From positions 1 to 36,025 of the forward strand of contig JAFGRJ010000022.1 of NCBI GenBank assembly GCA_016935235.1: a stretch of DNA of 36,025 nucleotides, written 5' to 3'. The first letter of the stretch is position 1. Each line of letters starts with the position of its first letter. Under the pieces are notes generated by a model. It had not been told where the DNA came from. It saw nothing but the letters and a program-made list of their open reading frames with translations, and ran no database searches. This document shows, one piece after another, positions 17,982 through 27,421 of the stretch. A program made the translations under genes and the position numbers. The DNA comes from Candidatus Cloacimonadota bacterium. Its GTDB lineage: Bacteria > Cloacimonadota > Cloacimonadia > Cloacimonadales > TCS61.

Positions 17982-19724
17982 ATGAAGACTTTTGCCAAGG
18001 TATCCCCTATTCTGAAAAAGAACTGGTTCCGCATTGCGATTGGTTTATTTCTCATTGTGGTGGTAGATGTTCTTCAATTGATTGTGCCGAAGGTAATGCA
18101 GAAGGCGGTCGATAGTCTCGAACTGCCCGGCTTCGTCCAGTCAGACCTGTTGAAATTCTCACTGTTCATCCTGCTCATAGCTGTACTTATTGCCATCATA
18201 CGCTTTTTCTGGCGTATTCTTCTTATCGGCAATGCCTGGATTATCGACAGGGATATTAGACAACTTTATTATGATCATCTGCTGACACTGTCACGAAATT
18301 TCTTTAACCGTTCCAAAACCGGTGACCTGATGGCTTATGCCACCAATGACTTGAACGCTGTGAGAATGCTGGCAGGTTTTGGTTTCGTTATTATCGTCGA
18401 TGTGGTTGTTTTTTCTATTGCTTCCATGGTATTCATGGTTAACATCAGCTTGAAGTTGACCCTGCTGGCGATAATCCCCATGCCTGTCCTGACTGTGATC
18501 ATTATCTTTTTCGGGCGTAGTATTCATCGTCATTTCCGCAGGGTGCAGAAATCCTTTGCCTCTCTGTCCGGTCAGGTTCAGGAAAGTATATCCGGAATCC
18601 GGGTGGTTAAGGCTTTCGTTCAGGAAACAGCTGAACTGCAGAAGGTTTCGCGTTCCGCTTATGAATATGTTAAGGAAAATATAGCCCTGGTCAAGATTTT
18701 TGGTTTATTTGATCCGACCCTTTTCCTGGTTATTTCCATAAGTATGGGTATTGTCCTGATTTATGGTGGAACTTATACCATGCTGGGAGAAATTACCATG
18801 GGTGAATTCATTGCATTTTTCTCCTATCTCGGCATGTTCGTCTGGCCCATGATAGCCATCGGCTGGTTCGTGAATTTATATCAGCGCGGTCGAGCTTCTC
18901 TGCTCAGGCTTAATTCCATCTTTGCTGAAAATCCCGAGATCACTGACGAAAATCCTGATTTCAGTATCACAACCCTGACAGGATCGATCAGAATGGAAGA
19001 GCTGTCTTTCAGGTATGGTGAGAAATCACCGTTGATCTTCGATAATATATCCTTTGAAGTACAGCAGGGACAAACACTGGCAGTGGTGGGACGCACCGGT
19101 TGTGGCAAGACCACTCTCGTCGATCTGTTAACGAGGGTTTATAACCCTCCTCATGACAAAATATTCATTGATGACCATGAAATATACGAAATATCGCTCA
19201 ATGTGCTGCATAGTAATCTGGTAACAGTACCGCAGGATATCTTTCTCTTTTCTGATACGGTTGCAGACAATATCAGTCTCGGTAAACCGGAAGCAACTCA
19301 GAAGGAAATAGAAACAGCGGCAGAATTTGCTCAGGTTCACAATGAAATAATGGAATTCGAGAAAGCCTATGAAACAGTTATCGGGGAGAGAGGGGTAACA
19401 CTCTCCGGGGGTCAGAAACAACGTCTGGCAATTGCCCGGGCATTATTGACCGACCCTGGCGTACTTATTCTGGATGATGCTCTTTCAGCTGTTGATACGA
19501 AAACTGAAAAACATATTCTGGAACATCTGATTAATATCAGGAAGGGAAAAACCACCATCATCATAGCTCATCGTATTTCTTCTCTGCAGCATGCTGATAA
19601 GATTATTGTCCTGGATAATAAAAAGATAGCAGAAACCGGCACCCATAAGGAACTGCTCGCAGTCAGCGGTATTTATCGTTCTCTTTATGAAAAGCAGAAA
19701 TTAAAGGAAAAATTGGAAAAGTAG
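17982..19724 (+). CDS. ABC exporter half-transporter, subunit 1 (YheI/MdlA-like)
   Basis: TM domain plus Walker A GRTGCGKTT, signature LSGGQKQR, Walker B VLILDDALS. Confidence 0.95.
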   Translation: MKTFAKVSPILKKNWFRIAIGLFLIVVVDVLQLIVPKVMQKAVDSLELPGFVQSDLLKFSLFILLIAVLIAIIRFFWRILLIGNAWIIDRDIRQLYYDHLLTLSRNFFNRSKTGDLMAYATNDLNAVRMLAGFGFVIIVDVVVFSIASMVFMVNISLKLTLLAIIPMPVLTVIIIFFGRSIHRHFRRVQKSFASLSGQVQESISGIRVVKAFVQETAELQKVSRSAYEYVKENIALVKIFGLFDPTLFLVISISMGIVLIYGGTYTMLGEITMGEFIAFFSYLGMFVWPMIAIGWFVNLYQRGRASLLRLNSIFAENPEITDENPDFSITTLTGSIRMEELSFRYGEKSPLIFDNISFEVQQGQTLAVVGRTGCGKTTLVDLLTRVYNPPHDKIFIDDHEIYEISLNVLHSNLVTVPQDIFLFSDTVADNISLGKPEATQKEIETAAEFAQVHNEIMEFEKAYETVIGERGVTLSGGQKQRLAIARALLTDPGVLILDDALSAVDTKTEKHILEHLINIRKGKTTIIIAHRISSLQHADKIIVLDNKKIAETGTHKELLAVSGIYRSLYEKQKLKEKLEK

Positions 19725-19737
19725 GCTTGGTAAGATA

Positions 19738-21855
19738 ATGAGACCGCAGATGTATGGTTCTGAGGATGATCTGAAGGCAAAAGTCTACGACAGTAAGCTT
19801 TTTACCAGGCTTGTATCTTATCTGAAACCCTACAGAATACTGGTCTTGATTTCCTTTATTCTGCTGTTCCTTATCGCTACCGCCGAACTTGCTCTTCCCT
19901 ATGTTACCAAGATGGCAGTGGACAGGCTTATCACATCGAATACTAACCTGTTACAGTTCGATTCCCGGGAAAGCGCCCGGGACTTCATTGCCACATATAA
20001 GAGCGTAATATTCAAGGAATATTCTTTTGAAGAACACTGTTATCTTCTGTTTTCCAATAATAGAATGAATTATATCAGCAAACTCGATCTGGAATTGTTG
20101 CAGCAGGAAAACAGGTTGGTAACAAAGATAGTTCTGCTCAACCGGGACAGCAGTACTATGGAAATAATCAGCAAGATCGATCATGTAATAATATCTGACA
20201 ACCTTGTCGCTGTACCAGCCCTGCAACTGAGCAATATGAGGAAAGAAGGACTGATCAGTCTCCGGCAACTGCAGGGATTACGCCGTAACGACATGAGGCA
20301 GCTCAAGATTTACGGTGTGGTATTTTTCAGTATTATTGCGCTGCAGTTTGTGTTCACCTACTTTCAGATTTTTACCATCAATTATGCAGCCCAGCATGCC
20401 ATGTACGACCTCCGGCGCCAGTTGTTTACCCATCTGCAGAAAATGCCCCTCTCCTTCTTTGACCGTAATCCTGTCGGGAGATTGGTGACCAGGATTACCA
20501 ATGATGTGGGAACAATGGATGAAATGCTCAGCGCTGGTTTGATCAAATTGATCCAGGATCTGCTGGTAATGCTGGGTATCCTGGTAATGATGCTGGTTTT
20601 AAACTGGAAACTGGCTCTGGTGACATTTACGATTTTACCTTTCCTGATCACACTTCTGATAGTATTTAAAAATAAAATCATGATTGTCTACCGCATTGTC
20701 CGCAAACGACTGGCGGCAATAAATGCCAGCCTTTCGGAAGATATATCAGGGGTGAAGATCATCCAGCTTTTCAATCAGTATCTCCGCAAGAAGAAGGAGT
20801 TTGCCGAGGTCAATGAAAGGTTTTACAAGGCTTCCATGAGACAGATGCGGATATATGCCTCTTTTCGTCCGGTCATCCATTCTCTGCGGCGGGTCGCCAT
20901 TGCCATTATTATCTGGTTCGGCTTAGGACAGGTTATGAATAATGTTATATCCCTGGGAATATTCATGGCTTTTCTCAGTTACATGGACCGATTTTTTGAA
21001 CCGATAGATCATCTCAGTGAAAAATTCAATATTCTGCAGGCGGCAATGGCTGGTGCAGAAAGAATATTTGATCTCATGGATCATAAACCGGAGGATTACC
21101 GTGAGACCAGAAAATCCGGAATGAAACTGCAGGGTGACATAGAATTCCGGAATGTCTGGCTAAGATACAATGAAGATGGAGATGTGCTGCGTAATATATC
21201 CTTCAGGATCAAAGCAGGTGAGAAAGTAGCTCTGGTCGGTCATACCGGATCAGGGAAAACATCAATAATAAGCTTGATTGCAGGATTGTATCCTTATCAG
21301 AAAGGCGAAATTTTCATCGATGGCAGGAAGATTGATGATTACTCGCTCGAGGAGCTACGCGATAATATTGGTATCGTGCAGCAGGATGTCTTCCTGTTTA
21401 CCGGTACTGTCAGGGATAATATAGTTTTGAGCAATAATGACATAACCAGAGAAGAAATGGAAAAAGTCGCCAGATATGTCAATGTTCACGATTTTATCGA
21501 TAATCTGCCTGGAAAATATCTGGAACAGGTTATGGAGAGAGGTGCCACTTTTTCAGTGGGCCAGCGTCAATTGATCGCCTTTGCCCGGGTGCTAGCCTAT
21601 GATCCAGCCATTTTCGTACTTGATGAGGCAACTTCCAATATCGATACCGAAACCGAAATTCTAATTCAAGATGCCCTGAAGAAGCTCATGGAGAATCGCA
21701 CCTCTATTATAATAGCTCACCGCCTCTCAACTATTCAGAATGTGGACCGCATTATCGTGATGCATAAGGGAGAGATTAGAGAAGAGGGTTCGCATCAGGA
21801 ACTTCTGGAAAAGAAAGGACTTTATTATGACCTTTATCGATTGCAGTATACATAA
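19738..21855 (+). CDS. ABC exporter half-transporter, subunit 2 (YheH/MdlB-like) with insertion after TM1
   Basis: TM domain plus Walker A GHTGSGKTS, degenerate signature FSVGQRQ, Walker B IFVLDEATS; ~120-aa hydrophilic insertion near N-terminus. Confidence 0.95.
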   Translation: MRPQMYGSEDDLKAKVYDSKLFTRLVSYLKPYRILVLISFILLFLIATAELALPYVTKMAVDRLITSNTNLLQFDSRESARDFIATYKSVIFKEYSFEEHCYLLFSNNRMNYISKLDLELLQQENRLVTKIVLLNRDSSTMEIISKIDHVIISDNLVAVPALQLSNMRKEGLISLRQLQGLRRNDMRQLKIYGVVFFSIIALQFVFTYFQIFTINYAAQHAMYDLRRQLFTHLQKMPLSFFDRNPVGRLVTRITNDVGTMDEMLSAGLIKLIQDLLVMLGILVMMLVLNWKLALVTFTILPFLITLLIVFKNKIMIVYRIVRKRLAAINASLSEDISGVKIIQLFNQYLRKKKEFAEVNERFYKASMRQMRIYASFRPVIHSLRRVAIAIIIWFGLGQVMNNVISLGIFMAFLSYMDRFFEPIDHLSEKFNILQAAMAGAERIFDLMDHKPEDYRETRKSGMKLQGDIEFRNVWLRYNEDGDVLRNISFRIKAGEKVALVGHTGSGKTSIISLIAGLYPYQKGEIFIDGRKIDDYSLEELRDNIGIVQQDVFLFTGTVRDNIVLSNNDITREEMEKVARYVNVHDFIDNLPGKYLEQVMERGATFSVGQRQLIAFARVLAYDPAIFVLDEATSNIDTETEILIQDALKKLMENRTSIIIAHRLSTIQNVDRIIVMHKGEIREEGSHQELLEKKGLYYDLYRLQYT

Positions 21856-21995
21856 AAAGTCGCGTTCCAGAACAGGTTCCTGCAACTGAGCGGATTTTTG
21901 CCCAACTGTAAGGATCTCTCAAATAGTGAAATACATCTCATAATACTTGCCAGAATTCTGTCCTTCTTTATATTTTTATTTGAAAAGGAGCTCAG

Positions 21996-23252
21996 ATGAA
22001 ACTATATATTTTATTTCTGATTCTTATGGTATGGTCGGGTATTTCTGCTCAGAACTGGGTACAACTTGATTCGAATACCAGTGTCAACCTTAATGCGGTA
22101 ACATTCAATGATATCAATACCGGCATAGCCGTAGGGGATAATGGCACCATCCTGCGCACTGTAAATGGGGGTGAGCAGTGGGAATTGATACCGAGCAACA
22201 CTTCTAGCCACCTTAAGGATGTATCTTTTTCCAACCAGAATGTTGTGCTGGCGGTGGGTTATGGTCCAACCATACTTCGTTCCGCCAATAGCGGGGAAAG
22301 CTGGGAAGAAATAAGCGTAGCAGGATTGAATTACGACCTTTTAAGTGTGTCACTGCATTCTTCCGGTAATGGTATCGCGGGAGGTTTTGCTCAGACAATT
22401 CTGAGAACTGAAGATCACGGGCAGAACTGGGATGTAGTTCAGACTGATTATTTTGGAGGGGGTTTCTGGGGGGCTTACATGACCAGCAACAACATAGGTT
22501 TTGTAGCCGGTGAAAACTCTATCTTCCAGCCCCTGGTAGGCAGGACATTGAACGCAGGCAGCAGCTTTGGCTTTTATGCTTTCTATCTGGAAGATAATGG
22601 CAATTATCACGAGGGCAGGCTTTATGACTGTTATTTCTTTGATGACATCAGTGGCTTTACCGTCGCCGCCCGTTGGGATGGCTGGGGTTGTATCACTCAT
22701 ACAACCAATCTTTCCAACTGGATAAGTTCCCATTATCCTGATCCCATCTTCAGCATTGATTTTCATGGCAATGATGGTTACGTTGTCGGGGGAAGCGGTC
22801 TGATTAAATACACCTCCAACAGCGGAGGTGAATGGGAAGATGACTGGAGTGGTTACAGTGTGGATCTAAATGGGGTCGATGTTCAGGAAAATGCTGTCTA
22901 TGCGGTCGGTGATAACGGTTATATCCTGAAGAAGAATCTGGGAACAGTTGTGGATAAGAACAACATTCCCCAGTCAATCACTTTTCTCTCTGCCTATCCC
23001 AATCCCTATACCGGGGAAAATAACCGGAACAAGGGGATTACAATCAGTTTCAATCTGAAAATTCCCGGAAGAATCAAACTTGATTTATTCAATATTCAAG
23101 GGAAATTTTTAGACATACTTCTCCAAGATGATTTTGGGGCCGGAGAATACACAATATCCTGGGACATTGATCCGTATCCACCCGGAATTTACCTGTATCG
23201 ACTGCAAACTGAAAACAGCAGCCGTGTTCATAAAATCATTAAATTGAAATAA
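21996..23252 (+). CDS. Secreted YCF48-like beta-propeller protein with Por/T9SS-type C-terminal domain
   Basis: Repeats VGDNGTILRTVNGGEQWELI, VGYGPTILRSANSGESWEEI; C-term AYPNPYTGEN...ISWDIDPYPPGIYLYRLQTENSSRVHKIIKLK; signal peptide. Confidence 0.85.
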   Translation: MKLYILFLILMVWSGISAQNWVQLDSNTSVNLNAVTFNDINTGIAVGDNGTILRTVNGGEQWELIPSNTSSHLKDVSFSNQNVVLAVGYGPTILRSANSGESWEEISVAGLNYDLLSVSLHSSGNGIAGGFAQTILRTEDHGQNWDVVQTDYFGGGFWGAYMTSNNIGFVAGENSIFQPLVGRTLNAGSSFGFYAFYLEDNGNYHEGRLYDCYFFDDISGFTVAARWDGWGCITHTTNLSNWISSHYPDPIFSIDFHGNDGYVVGGSGLIKYTSNSGGEWEDDWSGYSVDLNGVDVQENAVYAVGDNGYILKKNLGTVVDKNNIPQSITFLSAYPNPYTGENNRNKGITISFNLKIPGRIKLDLFNIQGKFLDILLQDDFGAGEYTISWDIDPYPPGIYLYRLQTENSSRVHKIIKLK

Positions 23253-23354
23253 ACAGGTTTTTCTTGCCAGCAGAGATGGGATCCTTTTATCCTGTATTGG
23301 TTGAAGTCAGCACAGTATTCCTATAAAATATATCTCAGCATTGCAGGAGGCTAC

Positions 23355-23804
23355 ATGAAAAAATTACTCATGGTCTTTCTGGTAATATCAATCAGCTATT
23401 CAGTAAAGCCACTTTTCTCCGATATTAAAACTCCCCCGGAAACAGGCGAAATCTGTGGAGTTGTACTGAATGATGAAAACGTTGCCCTTCCCGGTTGTAT
23501 CGTACTCAGGGATGATAATGGCACAGGAGTCGTTACAGATGATGCTGGTTTTTTCAAGATGACGGCAGTCCCGCTGGGCAGCTACCGCCTGCTTGTATCC
23601 CGGGCTGGCTATAAAAAGCTGTCTCACTGGATCAAGGTGGAAGCCGATAAAATAACATACCTGGCTTTAGCCTTAACTCCGGATACTGCCAATTCCCACC
23701 AGAGTGATCCTCCCAGAAAAGTTCTGGTTAATCCTGAACGAACCGGTTCCTGGTGGATAGTGCATTTTGATGATGATGATATGCCTGTCTTCTCCCTGAA
23801 ATAA
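23355..23804 (+). CDS. Secreted carboxypeptidase regulatory-like (CarboxypepD_reg) domain protein
   Basis: GEICGVVLNDENVALPGCIVLRDDNGTGVVTDDAGFFKMTAVPLGSYRLLVSRAGYKKL; ATG 23355 with GGAGG upstream. Confidence 0.8.
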   Translation: MKKLLMVFLVISISYSVKPLFSDIKTPPETGEICGVVLNDENVALPGCIVLRDDNGTGVVTDDAGFFKMTAVPLGSYRLLVSRAGYKKLSHWIKVEADKITYLALALTPDTANSHQSDPPRKVLVNPERTGSWWIVHFDDDDMPVFSLK

Positions 23805-23829
23805 CAGGGGAAAGATAAACATCATCTGA

Positions 23830-23892
23830 AATATAAGTGCCTTATATTTCATTTTCTCCTGCCGGGAGAAGATGTCCCCGAATTATCGGGGT
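23830..23892 (+). other. Cluster of three short hairpins in intergenic region
   Basis: AAATATAAG/CTTATATTT (23830-23850), a CTCC..GGAG-type stem (about 23857-23869), CCCCGA/TCGGGG (23877-23892). Confidence 0.45.
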
Positions 23893-24094
23893 CAGATGAG
23901 GTGAATGACAGAAATCAGAACAGGGGATTATTTCACTTCCGGAATAAAGAAGCTGTTAAAATGGAATTCATTGCAACATACAAAAATTACGGGAATGTGT
24001 TTTTTTGTATTTTGCCAACTTCTTGACCTGTAATAAGTTAGAAAAATGCGGATTAGGCTGTATCTAAAAAATTTTTTTTTTGTTAAAATATTTT

Positions 24095-24122
24095 TTGCAT
24101 TTTAAAAATTTCATGTTATATT
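24095..24122 (+). promoter_or_regulatory. Putative promoter of the lysine-rich microprotein transcript
   Basis: TTGCAT (24095-24100), about 16 nt, TATATT (24117-24122) in very AT-rich DNA. Confidence 0.4.
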
Positions 24123-24150
24123 TCATTCATCTCATATATGGAGGTTTGAA

Positions 24151-24222
24151 ATGAAAAAGAAAGCTAAAGTCAAAAAAGAAAAACCAGTAAAAGCTCCTGA
24201 AACCAAAAAATCAGCCAAGTAG
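24151..24222 (+). CDS. Candidate 23-aa lysine-rich microprotein (MKKKAKVKKEKPVKAPETKKSAK)
   Basis: ATG with GGAGG 6 nt upstream (24140-24144), TAG stop; upstream promoter-like boxes and downstream strong terminator; too short for the ORF track. Confidence 0.55.
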   Translation: MKKKAKVKKEKPVKAPETKKSAK

Positions 24223-24320
24223 GCAGAAAGGTTCTTGCAACTGCAAACTGTAAGTTATTAGAATTCTGCAGTTTGATGGTTGTTAAGTAGAAAAATTTTA
24301 ACGTTTTAACAGGTTTGCAT

Positions 24321-24359
24321 AACCCCTCTCCGATGATGAATCGGGGCGGGGTTTTTTTT
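24321..24359 (+). terminator. Rho-independent terminator
   Basis: AACCCC..CCGAT/ATCGG..GGGGTT stem followed by a T run. Confidence 0.88.
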
Positions 24360-24736
24360 ACTTTTGAAATCCTGAAAAACAAAATAGAGATATGAGCATG
24401 ATTTACTATATTTCATTATCAAAACTGAAACTGGCTCTAAATAATTTATATCTCAGGATGCCTCATACAATAAACAATCAGTATGAAGAGGACAACCAAA
24501 AACAAATTTCGCATGATAACCTCAATGTGCTTTAAAACAGTGAAAATATGTGACAATATTACTGAAAGAATTTAAAGTAAAAAATATGTGAAGATATTCT
24601 CCTGAAAATTTGAGATTGAGAGCAAATCGTATCATTTATGTCAGCAGTTTTTTCCTTTACAATTAAGGACGTTGACAATTTCTTACCCAGCCTGAGATTG
24701 AGTAAGGAAATGTGATTTTGCTGATTGAGGTATAAC

Positions 24737-27388
24737 ATGATCAGAAGTAAGGATATCAGGAAACAGTTTATCAGTTTTTTTGAAAGCAGGGGCCATAGGG
24801 AAGTTGCTTCCGCATCTCTCATACCCTTAAGCGATCCCACCCTGCTTTTCACCAATGCCGGAATGAACCAGTTCAAGGATATCTTCCTGGGTTTTCGTAA
24901 AGAAGAATATTCCCGGGTGGTAAACAGCCAGAAATGCATCCGGGCCGGGGGAAAACACAACGACCTGGAAGAAGTGGGAAGGGATGGTTATCATCATACC
25001 TTTTTCGAGATGCTGGGCAACTGGTCTTTTGGTGATTACTACAAGAAGGAAGCCATTATCTGGGCCTGGGAGCTACTCACGGGGGTGTGGGGATTTCCCC
25101 GGGAAAAATTATATGCAACCGTTCATGATACGGACCGGGAAGCTTTTGAACTCTGGCAGAAACACACGAATATCGATCCTTCCCATATCGAATTTCATGG
25201 TGATAAGGACAACTTCTGGGAAATGGCAACGACCGGACCCTGCGGTCCCTGTTCCGAGATCCACTATGATATGGGTCTGCAAAGCTGTAACAGAAGAGGG
25301 GAGAAAGGTCATAAATGCAAGATCAATGGGGACTGCCACCGTTTCATAGAGGTATGGAATCTGGTTTTTATTCAATATAACCGTCAGGAAGATGGTTCCC
25401 TGAAGACGTTGGCCAGAAAATATGTTGATACTGGGGCGGGTTTTGAGCGTATCTGTCAGATCCTGCAGAAAGTTCAGACAAATTATGAAACCGATCTTTT
25501 TCTTCCCTTGCTGGAGGAAATCAGTAATCTTTCCGGGATAGTTTATCCCGGTTTGAAGGATGAAATGCAGACCCCTCTTGCCGCTGCCCAGTATGATGGC
25601 ATGTCGCACCGTGTTATTGCTGATCATATCAGGGCTCTCACTTTTGCTATCGCTGATGGCGGGATGCCCGCCAATGAAGGACGGGGTTATGTATTGCGCC
25701 GTATCCTGAGAAGGGCAGCCCGGCACGGAAGACTGCTGGATCTACATAAGCCTTTCCTGTATTCACTGGTGGAGGTTGTGATCGATATAATGGGGGATCA
25801 TTACCAGGAGCTCCGGGAAAAACAGGCTCATGTACAACTGGTGATTAAATCTGAAGAAGAACGCTTTAATCTTACCCTGGATTATGGTATCAGTAAATTC
25901 GAGGAAATCGCGGCTAAAAGTGACAGGATGATTCCGGGAAAGGATGCTTTCCTGCTTTATGATACCTTCGGCTTTCCTCTGGACCTGACCCGGGTCATGG
26001 CTGGTGAAAAGGGATTGGCTGTTGATGAAGCAGGATTTCGTAAAGAAATGGAGAAACAGAAACAACGGGCCCGGGATGCAGCACGTTTCACAATGTCCTG
26101 GGAGAATATTGACTGGATCGAGTTGAAACCTTCCCGTACAACGGAATTTGTAGGTTATCATCAGCCCCTGGTGGAAACCCTGATCCAAAAATATCACATC
26201 GATGATGAGAACAATGTTGGTATAGTACTGGAAAAGACTCCTTTCTATGCGGAATCGGGTGGTCAGGTGGCAGATACAGGAAGGATATACAATAAGGAAT
26301 GCGAAGTCAGGATAACAGATGTTCATAAGGACAATGATATTTTTGTTCATATAGGCAAGCTTGTTTCGGGTCAGATAAACCAGGAGCCGGTAACAGCGGT
26401 GATAGAATCTGAATTAAGGCATAATATCGCCCGTAATCATACTGCAACTCACCTGCTGCACAAGGCACTCCGCGATGTTCTGGGTAATCATGTGCAGCAG
26501 AAGGGCTCTCTGGTAAATCCTGATTATCTCCGTTTTGATTTTACCCATTACAAGCAGGTCAATGAACGCGAATTGCAGATGGTGGAACGGATAGTCAATC
26601 GCAAGGTCAGGGAATGTATACCGCTGGAGACTTCGGTAAAACCGTTGGAGGAAGCCAGGAAAGAAGGGGCGATGGCTCTGTTTGGCGAGAAGTACAGTGA
26701 TAAAGTAAGGATGGTTAGCATAGGTGATTTTTCCAGGGAGCTTTGTGGTGGCACCCATCTGGAATGTACTGGTGAGATCGGGCTCTTCAAAATTACCGCG
26801 GAATCTTCCATTGCTGCCGGTGTTCGTCGCATTGAAGCCATAACTGGAGAAAGGGCTGAGAAATATGTTGAGCTGCTGGAGAACGAGATTGATGAAATTG
26901 CCCGCAGCATTAATTCTCCACGGCGGGACATGCAGGAAAAGATCAATAGGATCCTGGAGGAGAACCGCAGGTTACATGTTCAGATCAAATCTGTCCGGAT
27001 CAGGTCAGCTGACAATCAACTGGATAAGATATTAAAAAAGGTTCCGGAAATAAACGGAATCAGGGTTGTTATTGCCAGGATTAAAATTGACAGTCAGAAT
27101 GAGATGAGGCAACTGGGGGATAGCCTGAAGGAAAAAATAGGTTCGGGCATAGGGGTGCTGGCAGCTGAGATCGAAGGTAAGGTGGCGCTTCTGGCAATAG
27201 TAACCAGAGATCTAACCGACCGCTATCACGCCGGCAAAATCGTTGGTAATATTGCCGGCATTGTCGGCGGCAGTGGAGGCGGCAGAGCGGATATGGCTAT
27301 GGCTGGGGGCAAGGATGTAAATAGAATAGATGAGGCTTTACAGGCAGTTCTGAAAATTGTGCGCCAAAATGATCAGAAAAGCCCGTAA
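24737..27388 (+). CDS. alaS: Alanyl-tRNA synthetase
   Basis: LIPLSDPTLLFTNAGMNQFKDIFLG; NHTATHLLHKALR; ELCGGTHLECTGEIG; GGSGGGRADMAMAGGKD; ATG at 24737 has GAGG upstream. Confidence 0.98.
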   Translation: MIRSKDIRKQFISFFESRGHREVASASLIPLSDPTLLFTNAGMNQFKDIFLGFRKEEYSRVVNSQKCIRAGGKHNDLEEVGRDGYHHTFFEMLGNWSFGDYYKKEAIIWAWELLTGVWGFPREKLYATVHDTDREAFELWQKHTNIDPSHIEFHGDKDNFWEMATTGPCGPCSEIHYDMGLQSCNRRGEKGHKCKINGDCHRFIEVWNLVFIQYNRQEDGSLKTLARKYVDTGAGFERICQILQKVQTNYETDLFLPLLEEISNLSGIVYPGLKDEMQTPLAAAQYDGMSHRVIADHIRALTFAIADGGMPANEGRGYVLRRILRRAARHGRLLDLHKPFLYSLVEVVIDIMGDHYQELREKQAHVQLVIKSEEERFNLTLDYGISKFEEIAAKSDRMIPGKDAFLLYDTFGFPLDLTRVMAGEKGLAVDEAGFRKEMEKQKQRARDAARFTMSWENIDWIELKPSRTTEFVGYHQPLVETLIQKYHIDDENNVGIVLEKTPFYAESGGQVADTGRIYNKECEVRITDVHKDNDIFVHIGKLVSGQINQEPVTAVIESELRHNIARNHTATHLLHKALRDVLGNHVQQKGSLVNPDYLRFDFTHYKQVNERELQMVERIVNRKVRECIPLETSVKPLEEARKEGAMALFGEKYSDKVRMVSIGDFSRELCGGTHLECTGEIGLFKITAESSIAAGVRRIEAITGERAEKYVELLENEIDEIARSINSPRRDMQEKINRILEENRRLHVQIKSVRIRSADNQLDKILKKVPEINGIRVVIARIKIDSQNEMRQLGDSLKEKIGSGIGVLAAEIEGKVALLAIVTRDLTDRYHAGKIVGNIAGIVGGSGGGRADMAMAGGKDVNRIDEALQAVLKIVRQNDQKSP

Positions 27389-27421
27389 AGTTCCCAGAAA
27401 TAATTTTATTCTGATATTAAT

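Noticed and set aside
24170-24382. 70-aa minus-strand ORF
   Set aside because: Runs through the plus-strand terminator and antisense to the microprotein; no support
25109-26350. 205-aa and 195-aa minus-strand ORFs
   Set aside because: Antisense to conserved alaS; composition and lack of motifs indicate shadow ORFs
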